From assembly GCA_019279435.1 (NCBI GenBank), contig JAAALK010000086.1, positions 20,319,913 to 20,383,912 of the forward strand: 64,000 bases of DNA. Reading direction: 5' to 3'. Position 1 is the first letter of the stretch, and each line of letters starts with the position of its first letter. The notes below the pieces were generated by a model, which saw nothing but the letters and a program-made list of their open reading frames with translations, was not told the DNA's origin and searched no databases. This document shows, one piece after another, positions 45,729 to 57,965 of this stretch. A program made the translations under genes and the position numbers. Source of the stretch: Zizania palustris. Its lineage: Eukaryota; Streptophyta; Magnoliopsida; Poales; Poaceae.

Positions 45729-45853
45729 CTGAGCGGTGGATCGAGGGGAGGATGACGGCGGCGCTCGCAACCTCCTCACGCTCCTTGCATCCCTCTCGCT
45801 CACCGGGATTTCACCTCTACCCTGCCCCTTTTGCTGGAAATCATCCGAAAACT

Positions 45854-45856
<3 letters not shown>

Positions 45857-45897
<41 letters not shown>
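45857..45897. repeat. CT/GA dinucleotide microsatellite in a gene leader
   Basis: About twenty CT units within the predicted 5' UTR exon (about 45729-45960) of the minus-strand RING gene. GA tracts are common in plant core promoters and leaders. Confidence 0.85.
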
Positions 45898-45899
<2 letters not shown>

Positions 45900-46109
45900 C
45901 TTCTTCCAAATTCCAATCGCAAATTCGTCCCTCTCCCCCTCGACTCGGTGTGATGGGAGGCGAAAGGGAGAGATAATGGGCCGGAGAAAGAGTTTGGGCC
46001 GTGCCGCCTGCGCCATGCAAAACAGAATCAGCCGCGCCCCGCGCGCAGCGCCCGCCCCGGCGCCCCGGCGCCCCGCTGTGGCCGATCGCAAACTACTGCT
46101 GAAAAGAAA

Positions 46110-46270
46110 TTTTGCGTGAGAAAGAAAAAAAAAATTTGTATTTCAGTTTTTTAACTTCTTTATTTCATGTGGATGTACGAATTTTACGTAAAAACCTTTA
46201 GATTTCTGAAAAATCATACAGAAACATGAATTTTACGCAAATATCCGTTGCAAAATAAGGTATTAAAAGT
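46110..46270 (+). repeat. Dispersed repeat, copy 3 of 3
   Basis: TTGCGTGAGAAAGAAA, GATGTACGAATTTTACG, TTTAGATTTCTGAAAAATCA and GAATTTTACGCAAA match 9040-9250 (same strand) and 31870-32085 (inverse). It again borders GC-rich sequence on its left, here upstream of the RING gene. Confidence 0.6.
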
Positions 46271-46544
46271 ATTTACTGCACATAACAGAAAAATTACATG
46301 GATAAGCGCATGAAACATTTACATTATTCAAATTTCCAAAATTTAAAACGAATTATTGAACGGTTCTGAATAAATTTTAGATTTTTTCTGAAAAAATAAA
46401 AAAAATAAGAGATTAAACATGTGTGTGCCGTAAATTCAGGAGGAAAATAAGGAATTTCAAAAAAAAATCGGTTACATGTGCACGTCGATTAAGGAGTAAA
46501 CTAGGAATTTCAAAATCACTTCGGTAAACTGTGCGTCGATTAAT

Positions 46545-46830
46545 GAGTAAATTAAGAAATTTCTAAATCCTTTCCAGAAAAAAGATATTTTGTACACGTG
46601 AAAAAAAATATTTTTATTGCACGTAGGCCTCACAATTAAGGTTATATGACCTGTTTACCTCCGACCTGTTACCTCACCTTTATTAAGGAGTAAATTAAGA
46701 AATTTCTAAATCCTTTCTAGAAAAAGATATTTTGTACACATGGAAAAATTATTTTTATTACACGTAGACCCCACAATTAAGGTTATATGACTTGTTACCT
46801 CACTTTAGAAGTAACAGGTCACCTATTTTG
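46545..46830. repeat. 143-bp tandem duplication
   Basis: Copies start at 46545 and 46688 with GAGTAAATTAAGAAATTTCT and share GATATTTTGTACACRTG and CACAATTAAGGTTATATGAC. It lies beside a terminus (GGGGCATTGTAAAATTTGCC, about 46880) related to the intron-7 element at 29892-30814, so it probably belongs to that transposon family. Confidence 0.75.
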
Positions 46831-47487
46831 AATATCAACCGTTCGATGCAAGAATCGGATGGCTCATAATTTTTTGGGGCATTGTAAAATTTGCCTACTA
46901 AAATATTAAAACTCATCGACTTATCATTAACGTTCGGTCTGCGTATCATGAACAGGATCCAGGAGATAAACATGTATGTCTGGTGGACTGGAGGAGACTA
47001 AACCAAGAACAAAAACTTGCTAGTTTCAGTTTCAGGGGAAAAAATTTGATAGTTTGCACCTTGCACCAACTTGCGGTGAAATATAATGCAATAGGCTTCA
47101 CACTGTAAATCAAGACACATTCTTACAAGTGGAACAAAGTGTATTAGTAGGTCTGAGTGTTTTGAAGGGGGGAAATCATCGCAACCACACATCAAACAAA
47201 GACTCGGCAGTTGGCACCTTGAAAATTTTGAATACATAAAATGAAGAGCAATAGCTCTTGCAGAAGATTTCTTCAGTGCTCTATCTAGCTTAACACTGAA
47301 GGGAGTTGAGTGCCAGTTAAGCAGTCCATTGAGATAAGTATATCATTCAAAAATCTGGAGAAAGATATAACTTGATTGTTCAATGCACTTCTTTGTGTTG
47401 GCATGTTGTATTGGGGATTCCATTAGTTTCTGAATCAGATCTAGAAGAACAGTGTGCATTGTCCTGCTTGGTGCAACTCCAGTAACT
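46831..47487. other. Intergenic and probable 3' UTR
   Basis: No supported gene. About 47240-47487 is likely the 3' UTR of the acidic-protein gene on the minus strand. Confidence 0.4.
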
Positions 47488-49586
47488 TCACACTGTACCC
47501 AAGATCGCTGCTTCTTCACGGTTATTTCTGGGAGACCTTCGTGGAGAGGATGTAGCTGATGATTGCTTAAGGTCATCAACCGTTAAAGCACCAAGAACAG
47601 GCCTTTCATCTCGGCTTACAGTGGAAACTGAACGAGGAGATCTACTTTGTGCATTGTCCACTGTTGAGTTATCTGAAGAAACCAGCCATGTATCTCTTGC
47701 ATCCAAAGAAACTTCCCTCTTGCTGTAATTTCCAGGGCTTGCAGCTATGTTTGGCACTGACTTTACATTCTCCTTGTCCAATTTTTTAGCTGGTAATACT
47801 TGGGCCTTAACTACCTTCCACTGAGACAGGTTCTGAACTGGGTTCAAAACAGGACGGACATAATGGTTTCTGTCGCGAGCATTGTTTTTCTTTATTAGAG
47901 GGCTTTGTTCCTCTACAGATGTGCCACTGCTCTTCGGTGCAGGGCTGCTGACTTCATTATCATTCCGGTGATCATTAGACATTGGCAGTGAGAAAAGAGA
48001 CTCATGAGACTCCTGCTTGCTCTCTTCATTGTACATTTCCTCCTCGTCGACTAAATCAATCTTGCAATCCACAAAATCCTCCTCTTCATCACTGTCATCA
48101 CCATAAATGTCATCCTCAGTGCATTCTTCTTCTTCTTCTTCGCTGTCTGAGCAATTTCGGTAACGGTGATTCTCCGGGAGCAGCACCTCCTTCTGCATAT
48201 GTTTTCCAGCTTCAACTTCTACCATGTTGACATGCTCAGGTGGTTCCTCCTCTTGGTCAGCCAGTGTAGTCTTTTCATATGCCGTCACATTCATGTCAAA
48301 GGTCACTTTCTTCTTGCCACTGCTGCAGCTCTCATGTTCACCCGCCACTCTACATATCATGAAAGAAGAAAGATGGCATGTTACCAAGCAGACAAGCCGC
48401 ATCATAATTCATGCAGAGGGATACAACCCTTCTTCCATCTACCTGAGCTCTGGATCGGGAGAAACAACTGCTGCCACCACAGGTGAGCATGCCACCGGGC
48501 AGAGCGGCGGTGTGACTTGTTTCTCCGGCAGGGGAGTACGTGCAGGAGACGTCTTCTGATCGCTCAATTCCCTGCAAACAAACTAACAGTAAGAAATAAC
48601 AGCAAATGCAAGCTGCAGTTACAGCACCAAAAAAAAAAACGGGAAGCACGCGCATCTGTAAGCGGGAAAATTGATAATTTGTCATTGTTCAGTTTGGGAT
48701 TCCACTATTTGCCGCTCTAAACTTTAGCCATGATAAAATGTCATCCTATATTTCATCATAGTTGATTTTTTGTCATTCTATCATATTTTAATTTATTTCT
48801 TTTTTTTCTCTAGAAAAAGATCAATCTACGCGGGTAAAAAATATCTTCTCGCTATATACAAGAAGGGTAGATTGGTCTTTTCCTAGAAAGAAAAAATAAG
48901 AATTGAATTAAAATATGGTAGAATGACAAAAAATAACTAGGATAAAGTTTAGAATGACATCTTATCGAAGACAAAGTTTAGGGTGATAAATAGTCGAAGC
49001 CCAAACTTAACGATAGTAAATTATCAATTTTAAGCAGGGGTGCTTGTCAATCGTTAGAACGCAAGGGCAGTAGGAGGTGATTAAGGCTGAATTGAAGGCA
49101 TTACTACGGTGCTTCTATGTGGTATTTCATCAAACATGCGAGCTGCATTTCACTCTCTAGCAGCTATTCCCGCGCACTCCCAAAAGCGTTCAAGCACAAA
49201 AGCAAACATGCGTAAACGTGCCAAGTCACTGCCTTACACGCACCTCAGATCCTTGCTGGGGTTTCCGCCAGTGACCACCACCTCCGCCGGCACCGGTGGG
49301 GCTGGAGGCGGCGAAGACGGCAACAAAGCCTTCGCCTCGTGCAACGGCGGGCGTGGAGGCTCCTCCTTCACTCCCACATCCACCGCCGCTGACGCCGATG
49401 CCGCCTTTCCGTGCAGAGCAACCTGCGGGGCAGATCCGAAACTCGTCAGGAACTTGCGGTTAGCACTCACCACAGGGCCCGAAACCAGAATCTCACATGG
49501 TCCGGACGCGGAGAGGACCTCGGCGGAGACTGCCTCCTCGACTTCCTGCGGCGGCCGTCGCCGAAGCAGGCGAGGAAGCAGGCCAT
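47488..49586 (-). CDS. Acidic plant protein of unknown function (KKVTFDMNV family)
   Basis: Four exons on the minus strand: 49471-49586, 49244-49422, 48443-48571 and 47488-48349. Exons 2-4 join in one frame (KDLR|ELSDQKT; PELR|VAGEHES). The protein is rich in Ser, Pro and charged residues. Landmarks: GKKKVTFDMNVTAYE near the start of exon 4; acidic runs SDSEEEEEECTEDD and DDSDEEEDFVDC; ending SPRRSPRNNREEAAILGTV. Related plant proteins begin with a cysteine-rich MGCFLxCFG-like segment. Here MACFLACFGDGRRRK starts at 49586, but with the donor at 49471 it is one base out of phase with exon 2. Either the start or donor differs, or there is a small indel. No catalytic domain is seen and the function is unknown; the acidic and basic patches would suit a nuclear or chromatin-bound scaffold, which is inference. 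Confidence 0.68.
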
Positions 49587-50558
49587 GGAGGCGGAGATGC
49601 GGGGAAAGTGGGACAGCCGGGCGGGCGGAGCGGCTCGGTTTTGAAAAATTTCCGGGGATTTTCGGAACTGTTTTTATCGTCCGTTGGTTTGGTTGCGGAG
49701 GAATCTGACCGTTGTCCGTTGGCATGAAGACCAGGCCCTACGGAGTACGGACCACGGCGCGGTGGTAGGTGGTCGCTTTGATTGTTCGAAACTTTGAATT
49801 ATTTCGATCCAAGAGATATTCGTAAAGATCTATCGGTTTTAGTTTTAGATTATAAAAATCTAGTTTATAAAAAGCTGGATTACACTAATTTACTGAATTA
49901 GCTGCACCTTAGATTATAATAAGATGGCAGAATAAGATATTTTGTTTGTTTCAGCTTATAAAAACATCTAGATTGTTATAATTCAAAGTTCATGTTTGTT
50001 CGGTTAGGATTATAAAATTGTCTTCATTATAATTATTATTTTTGACTTATTATCATATCAATAGTAAGTTTTTCTATCTAAATTGACTTGTTATTTTACT
50101 ACTTACTCTAATGTATTTGTTAAATGTGACTTCCTATTTAAATATAACTATATTTTATCAATTTATGTATATGCAAAGAAAATGAAAAAAAAAACATGTT
50201 TGGTTGGCTTGCTAGAAGTGACGAAGTGTGGAGAGAATGATAGAAAACCACTTAAAATAGTATGTCAAGTAGCAAGTATAGTAGAGATATTTTTTGAACT
50301 ATTTTTGTTATTTTGAGAGATAGTAAGTGAGATAGCAACTACAATGAAGATGCTCTAACAATCTAATTTATTTTCATAAGTTGAAACAAACATAATAGTT
50401 TATTATATCAATTTATTATAATTTAGAGCGTAGGTTATAACAATTTGATGATTATATAATGCTTCAAAGTGGAGTAAAGGGCCTCTCATGTTTGTTACGC
50501 GAAAGAGGAGAATAACTAAGAAGTGAAGTGGAGGGAGCTAGGACAGTGGCACAACTTA
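49587..50558. other. Promoter region and AT-rich intergenic DNA
   Basis: The GC-rich upstream region of the acidic-protein gene gives way to AT-rich DNA. No supported gene. Confidence 0.4.
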
Positions 50559-50895
50559 GGGGGTGTTTAGATTGGGGGACTAAATTTTAGCATCTGTCAC
50601 ATTGAATGCTTAGATATTATTTTAGAATATTAAATATAGATTATTTATAAAACTAATTCGTAATCGATGGATTATTCGCGAGCCGAATCTAATGAGCCTA
50701 ATTACATCATGATTTAGCAATGTGGTGCTACATTAAACATTTGCTAACCATGGATTAATTATGCTTAACAAATCCGTCTCATGAATTATTTTCCAATTCT
50801 GCAATTATTTTTTATAATTGATTTACATTTAATCCTTCAAATTAATATCCAAGCATCCAATGTAACACAGCTAATCGATCCAAACACTCTCTTAC
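50559..50895. mobile_element. MITE with GTGTTTAGAT-type termini
   Basis: Left end GGGGGTGTTTAGATTGGGGG; right end, inverse, AGAGAGTGTTTGGATCG. The interior contains the widespread grass phrase GATGGATTATTCGCGAGCCG, with TGTGGTGCTACATTAAACAT and TTAATTATGCTTAACAAATC. It is about 335 bp with no coding. I recognise the internal phrase as an abundant grass MITE family (probably Harbinger/Tourist type). Confidence 0.6.
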
Positions 50896-51533
50896 ACGCA
50901 GAGGTCGGATGTCAAGGACCATATAGCCAATGAGGACGGCACGACCAAGATCTGACGCTATCGACTGCCATGGAATCCAACAACAGCAACTACCTCCGTC
51001 GCCGCTGCGCTTCGCTTCCTCCCGCCATCGACCACATCGCCCCCATATTATTGCATCGGCTCCCTTTACTCTATCAGATATTCCCCTTTTTTATATAATA
51101 GATTAAAATCCAGCCTCTACATCTGAAGCAAACAGTTGGTTGAGCTCAGCTATTTCATTGCTTTGTTTACATTGCACTCCACAACCATTTCACCGTTTCT
51201 CTCCCATTCCTGCAACAGTGAGTGATGAACCCACGTAGCTGAATGCAGAAATTCTTGAACAGCACCCAACCACTGATCCACAAAACAGATCGGATCCAAA
51301 TCTGTCGAGCGGCATTTTTAACCAAGAATCGCCGCTAGGTTATTCCGGATCAGCTCAAGATGCAACCCAGCCTACAAGTCTCACCTGCTGCACCCATCGG
51401 TAGGTGAAAAATACCAACATGGCAGCATGGACAGTAAAATGGAAAGAGACTGAATATTATTTGAATCAAATTGGTTGCTTATATTACAATATCCAGAAGA
51501 TATTCTCAATCCAATATGGCAGCATATACAGGG
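50896..51533. other. Probable BARD1 3' UTR and intergenic DNA
   Basis: Nothing recognisable is encoded. About 51150-51533 may be the 3' UTR of the BARD1 homologue. Confidence 0.35.
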
Positions 51534-54500
51534 TCAATTACTCAGCTGAACAGTGCATGATGCAATAGAATCTAGAAGGCATGTATGAGGAATAGCCCTG
51601 CAGCCAATTGTTGCCGCCAATTCTCTAGCCTCAGTCTCTCTCTTTCTTATGACCTCACTAAGGGTGTGTGGATCACTACCTTGTGGGGGTTCCATGCTGT
51701 AAACTATCAAGGATGTGCTAGAGAGATCAGCCTTGTCCAAGATGGATCCCCCTGCTGCAGTGATCAGATCTTCAAGGTGAACCTTGTAAGTTGGCATGAA
51801 ATGGCCACTGAAGTAAAAGGCCAATCCTGCAAAAAGATGCGGCGCCTGGAAAACAAGAAACATATGCAATCAATATTCCATGAAAGAATTAAGTTGTGCT
51901 TTGGGTTGGAACTTGGAAGCTCGGAGAAACTATATACATACATTTTGCATTGCTCGTAACCTTCCCATGCGAGGGCCATCAAAGGAGCCGTGAACATCAG
52001 AACTGATCTCATACGGCTCTTCTGGGACTGGTCCTCTAACCTCCATACAAGCTTTCAGCCCTACATGTTACACAATAACTTTGCATCAGATAAACATCCT
52101 TGTAGAAGAGGGTGTCTTACATGACTGGAGCAACAATTGTATATGCAAAGCTGCAAGCACAATATGTCCACATGCTAAGCAATGCACAAGAGCAGAATCC
52201 GCTATCCCCAACTAAGCCTAAAAGTCTTTTCAGAGGAATTGTACTTACAATCTACATTCAGAACCCATTTGCCGGTTAGTATGGCCATGAGAACCTTGAG
52301 TGTCCTGGCACAAGCTCCGCGTTCATCAATATTAGCAATTACATGAGTCACGTTGGATCTCCAGTTGTTAGTTACTGTGATGCCAGTTTGGTGCTCAAAT
52401 TGGTCCAAGATTTCCTGTCAAGTTTCCAAGGAAGCAAATTTACATTTTTGAAACAGCTGCATAATGTAATATTTTGTCAAGATTATAATCAAGCAACTGA
52501 TAACTAATCAACTACCTTCTCCTGACTAGAGAGGGCAGATCCACATATCACCCATTCACTTGTCAGAAAAGGTGAAGCATTCCAAAGTTCATCCCTTTGG
52601 ATTGGAGATGGTGAGTTCAGATCATCAAGCATCGTATCAGAAGATGATCTGCCAAATCAAAAAAAAATAAAGGTTCATCAAGATATATGCAGCCATACAG
52701 TATAGCAAAATGCACCTGCAATGAACAAGAGTAGAGAACAAACCGTGGCAGCATGGCCTTCTTATTTTTTGACTTTGATCTCTCACACGGCAATTTCTTC
52801 GAGGCATGAGAAGGACACAGCATAACAAAGTTTTCCTAAAGCACAGTACATCATTTGATGAGATGACTTCAATCTTCAATTTTTTACCACAAATAAGGTC
52901 ACCTGTTTTTGACTTAATATTGATTGGGCAATGCAAGGTTAAGGAAATATTTACTTCATCCCATCTGCAGCCTGAGATCCCATGGGCACATGGTACATGA
53001 AAGCTCTTGCGGCAACTCTTGACAAGGCAGCCAAGAGCTGCACCTTTTAATCCACAAACACTGCATTTGATCTTAGAAGCGCGGACCAACTCAGGCTCTA
53101 AGTTGTTCACAATGTCACCAGTAAAGAATGCTTGAGGAGCCCTATATCAGTACGGGTAACTTCAGTGTTACAAAAAAATAGGAACAATAGGCAAGCTATG
53201 CATCTAAAAACAATGCCAATAAAAAATGTAAACTTGTTTTGTCAGAAGTAACCATGAAATGCTACTCAAATAAAAATTGTGCACTCATATTCAGGGAAAA
53301 TGAGCTCAAAGGCTGAAAGGCACATACCATTCAATACATTTCTCATGAACATGCAGAACATTTGGTTTCCACGCTTGGCTGTCCTGTAATGGTTCACCAT
53401 GCAGATAATGCGACAAAGGGCCAGTACTCTGTGAATTCCAACTTTGTATTAGATTCTCGACGTGAAAAAGCAATCAGAATCGTCCTGAACAGGGAACAAG
53501 ACAATGTTCAAGTTTTCTCGTTGACTGACCTCAGTGGTTTTGGAAGAGTGGCAAAATTCACATTTCCAAGCACCAGCAATGACTGCTTGTCCTAAATCAA
53601 TGTTTGTGTTCATGTTAGTGTCTTGCACTTCCAGATAATCAGAAAGGTGACCAGTTAGAAAAGGACCACTTACTGTCCTCCTGATCAATCGACTTTTGCC
53701 TCTTCAATTCCCTACTGTCTTCGCCCACTAAATTTAGCTCTCTTTTCAAGACGCTTTGAGGAGATGATCTGCTTGTTATCTATCAAACAAGAAACAACTT
53801 ATTAGAATTCAACTACTTCAGGTCACCAGGACAAAGACTAAGTTCTTGAGCAAAGAAGTTTTCTAGATAAGATAGAATATTACCAGCTCTCCTTCAAGGT
53901 CGTTGCTGTCACAATCCAGATCCCTAGGGCCATCAGAAGATTGAGATCCGCATGGGCCCTTTTGTACAAGAATTGTTGGCACTGCGGTCACTTCAGCAAC
54001 TTTGTTCTCCAATGGAGGATTCCTTCCTTTCACACCATCCCCATTTCCAAATGCATCTCCAAACGCATGTCCGGTTGACTGGTTACGCGCCAGCTTAGAA
54101 GCAACCAGGCTATACGGTTTCACCAGGTCAGATTTGTCCACGCAATTTATGTCTCCCGATTTCGGAGTTCCTCGGAATGATGTCTTTGCATCTGAACAAA
54201 TGGAGATTTTACCAGAGCTGCAGTCAGCATTTGATCTTACAAGTTACAACTCCTAGTTACTTTCTCTTTGATGTTCATATTACGCGGACAAAATTGATCG
54301 TATACTCTCCATTTAGATAAAATTTGAGAATTTATCCTCTTGGCTCACATGTTTTGATGTTCATATTACGCGGACAAAATTGATCGTATACTCTCCATTT
54401 AGATAAAATTTGAGAATTTATCCTCTTGGCTCACATGTCATTGTTCTAAGTGGGTCTCACGTGAAATTAAGATGTAAAGGATAAATCCTCAATTTCTTTA

Positions 54501-55222
54501 GGAACAATCATGCAAGCTTAGAAAGCAATAGTAGGAGGATGTACCAGGAATGTCAGCTTGACCCTCCTGTTGTGTGACCATGCTGCTGACCGTTGAACTT
54601 AGGCTCCTGTGAATGTTCACTAGTGCCTCGAGTTGAGATGCAGGCCTGATGTCTGCAAGCGATGTTGGGATCAGACAAATAATCAAGACATTGGTCTGAA
54701 ATCAGGAGCGTCTCAGTGACAAGAAGCTACCTTGAGAACGATAAGCTGACTTGCAAATGGCGCAGCTGTAACCATCCATAGTCCGTGTAGTAGCACATTT
54801 GCTGAAGGAATTAGACAGATTAGTCACGAGGCGAGATGATTAGAGCAAAAGATGGAACATATCAGATGAGGCTCCCATCTGTAGATTACCTGCAGGATGT
54901 GTGGTAACATGGCAACATGGTAGGCGCGCTGAGCAACTTCAGGCTGCCAAGCAAAAGACGAGTTCATCAAAAGACCGGATATAGCAGCAGACAAGATCGT
55001 TTCTTTTGCCATCTTACTGTAAACAAAGGTAGATCCAACAATCTTGCCCAGATATAACGCCACTAACTAGTCCGGTTGATTGCCCTACATCTATTCGTTC
55101 GCCGGGCTAAAGTCGCGTCTGGATCAAAAGGAGAGGGCGTACCAGACGGGGCAGGTGAGCTCCAGCTCCATCTTCTGCAGGTTGAGCACCAGCGGGTTCA
55201 GGAACCTCCTGAAGCTCTCCAT
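51534..55222 (-). CDS. BARD1: BARD1 homologue (RING, extended PHD, two BRCT domains)
   Basis: Fourteen exons on the minus strand: 55143-55222, 54890-54943, 54731-54801, 54545-54652, 53884-54191, 53674-53779, 53530-53591, 53328-53428, 52955-53141, 52744-52835, 52516-52648, 52249-52414, 51942-52060, 51534-51845. All phases agree, giving 632 residues with no lesion. The protein is the plant partner of BRCA1, a nuclear ubiquitin-ligase subunit in homologous-recombination repair, also tied to meristem gene control in Arabidopsis. N-terminal C3HC4 RING: C24, C27, C39, H41, C44, C47, C58, C61. Extended PHD, about residues 253-375 (CEFCHSS; CSVCGLKGAALGC; SFHVPCAHGISGCRWD; FVMLCPSH). BRCT1 begins at about 415 (WVICGSALSSQEK, LTGKWVLNVDWL). 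BRCT2 is about 530-632 (LFAGLAFYFSGHF). MESFRRFLNPLVLNLQKMEL resembles the BARD1 start more than that of plant BRCA1. Somewhat shorter than the Arabidopsis protein (about 714), mainly in the linker. Confidence 0.93.
54268..54439. repeat. 86-bp tandem duplication in BARD1 intron 4
   Basis: Two head-to-tail copies start at 54268 and 54354 (TTGATGTTCATATTACGCGG), apparently identical through TTGGCTCACATGT. The duplication lies between exons 4 and 5, away from splice sites, so it should be neutral. Identity points to a very recent event or an assembly duplication. Confidence 0.88.
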
Positions 55223-56640
55223 CCCTGCCGGCTGCTGCCTGCCACTCCCAGGCTCTCAGGCTCACAAACACGACCCTCTCTTCCGACAGCTTCACTCGCC
55301 CAGACGACTGCAGCTAGCCTGTGGCGCCGGAGACGGTGGATTGGCGGAGCAAAGCTCGCTCCGGAGCCACTAAAATACGCGAGGGGCGCGCTTGAATTTG
55401 GAGGGAAGGGTAGTAGCCGCGGGAAGGAGAAAATTTTCGTGCTCTCCATGGCGCGAGGGGGCGAGTTTTGGATGGCAAAGCGGCTGTTCCGAGCAACGCG
55501 CGCGCGGGAGGCGCCTCCACGGCGACCTAGCCGGCTAAAAGAGGTGGAAGAGACTACGTGAGGCGGGCTGGGTCGCGTAGGAGAACATGGGCCGGCTGCT
55601 AACGGCAGATGGAATGATGATTCTACACGTCTCCAGTTACTAACGAGCAAAAGGCTGTTATGATTGGAATTTTGGTTCTATTTATGATTGGAATTTTAGT
55701 TCTATGATTGAAATTTTGGTTTTATCTGATGAATATTTGATTTAGTTTTTTGGTTTTCGTACGATAATAAGCCAGTTGAGAAAACTTTAAACTCCACCTG
55801 GTTCGGTCAGCTGTGTGTTCCTGTTGTGTTCGCCAGTCGTGTTAGCTGCAGCGACCGCCCCCGTGTATCGTGGTTTTCGAGTGGAAACGGACGGAAATGA
55901 GTACTATCGGAAATGAATACGAACTAAATATCTATCGAAAATATAAAAAATCCTTAATATATAAAAAAGTACGATAAACAAATAAGCAGGTTCAATTTAC
56001 ACACATATTAATAAATGATAAATACATATAATAAAGTAAAAGCAAGTTTTATTTTAGTTGTAATGAATATATATTATTTATTTTTAGAAACTAATTATAT
56101 ATTAATTTAATTTAAATTGTTTAATATTTTATGAATAGAATATAGTTATAATTTTATATAATGTGAAAGAGTAAAAGCTAATATTTTGCAATATTTTATA
56201 TAATGCAGTAAAAAACTGTGAAAATGGAAACTTTCTGTTTTTGTTACGCGAAATATTTCATTTCTGTATCCGTTTCTGCCGGAAATCACTGTTTCATTTC
56301 CGTTTCCGCTTAAAAATTCCGTTTTTATTTTCGCTCTGCAATTTTCAGTATCCGTTTCCGCGTAACCCTTTCCATTTACGTTTTTTTAGCAGACAGAAAC
56401 TTTCGGCTCGCTCTGTTATCATCAACGGACCGTCCCCTTTGCCAGGCGTATCACCGGCCTAGTTTCCATCGCCGGCCATCGGCAGAACAGCCACTACCCC
56501 AACTAAGTAAGTACTCAACCACCACCGATGCTATGCACCGAGTTAGCAAGCAAGCTGTTAAGACGGCCAACGAATTTAGAGTTGGAGGCAGCTACACTCA
56601 TAAAAATACCACAAGTTGGTTTTAAGTGAATAACCTAAAA
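55223..56640. other. BARD1 upstream region, then AT-rich intergenic DNA
   Basis: GC-rich promoter-proximal DNA up to about 55600. A short minisatellite follows (about 55655-55735, unit TATGATTGGAATTTTGGTTC, three diverged copies), then AT-rich DNA with TTTCCGTTTCCG-type phrases (about 56230-56400). No supported gene. Confidence 0.45.
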
Positions 56641-57965
56641 TGTGTAAAAATGTACCTTTTTTTCTAAAGCAATAATATTATTTCTTAAACTTTATTACTC
56701 CTTGCTTTACCCAATTGTATCGTTGGTCTACCTCTACCTTGAGAACGGTATTATGTCCTTTTTCACAGCTCCTTAGTACTCGTGTCAAGTCTATAAATTA
56801 TCATAATTTGAGAGGGGGAGTGAGTAAAACTTATCACTGAATACAAGACATTTGTTTACTAAGTATATTCACGTAGAGTTTGCTATTTTATTTCTATGGA
56901 GTCTTACCTATAGAGTCTATATTAACGATTATAACTAGAGGCTAAAATGATATTATCTTATTGTAGTTTATAAATACTTGCCTTTCCTACGGTAACAAAC
57001 AAAAAAAATATAATCCCACAAAAGCACTATGAATCGAATGTAAAGTTATTGTTCAATTCGAAAGCCTGAAACAATATAAAATCACCTCGCAATCAATAGC
57101 CCTTCAAAACTAAACAAACATGGCAGCATAAATTTTATGTATAACAAGTGTGTATCCTAAAATTTGTAAAAATATTGCTTTTATTTCTAAAATAATAATA
57201 TTATTCTTAGACTTTATTACTCGTTACTTTGCCCATTATTATTATTGGTCCATCCTTACTTACTGATTATGACATGTTAGGGAAATAACTCCCGTTGTAT
57301 TTAAAGGATCAACCAAGAGTTGACCAAGAGATATCTAATTTTAAAGCTCTCTTCACCTAGTTCGAAGCCTTCATTTACTAAGTTCGAAGCCTCCTTCATG
57401 AGGTTTGAAGCCTCCTTTACCACCCCTTCACTAGGTTTAGAACCCCTTCACCAAGTTCATAGTCTCCTTCACCAGGTTCGAAGCCTCCTCGAAACCATGT
57501 TCACCAAGCAAACTCAAAGTCTATGAAATCACTCCATACTGAGGGCCAAAACTAAGTACCGAAACCAAAGGTTTTACATGAGGGTTTACTATTTTACCCC
57601 TAAGAAGTATTGTGTATAGAGTCAATAATGACGATTGTAACTAGATGTCAAATTAATATTTTCCTATTGTATTTTACCTGTAAATATCTCCCTTCTATAG
57701 AGGAGTAAAGGAACGGTTATGGTCAAATGTTGTAATCTAAGATAATATACACACTAACGTAGGATTATTATCTGACAGTGAGAGGCCTAAACTAGTATAA
57801 AATCACTTAGCAATCAATAATCTTTTGAGGCTAAACAAATTTGCATGTAAATTTTACGTAACAACGCGCCATTTTTCACAACTCTTTAATACTTATGACC
57901 AAGTCTATAAATTATCATATTTTGAGAAGGGGAGTGAGTAAAAGTTATCAATGAATACTTAAACT
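56641..57965. repeat. Degenerate large local duplication
   Basis: Blocks recur in the same order. TTTCTAAARYAATAATATTATT occurs at about 56665 and 57190. ATAGAGTCTATATTAACGATTATAACTAG at about 56910 matches the block at about 57615. TAAATTATCATAATTTGAGAGGGGGAGTGAGTAAAA at about 56795 matches about 57910. Between them lies a degenerate repeat of about 24 bp (57340-57500, GTTCGAAGCCTCCTTCACC-like). No coding domain. (Longer phrases given here are loose descriptions of aligned blocks.). Confidence 0.55.
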
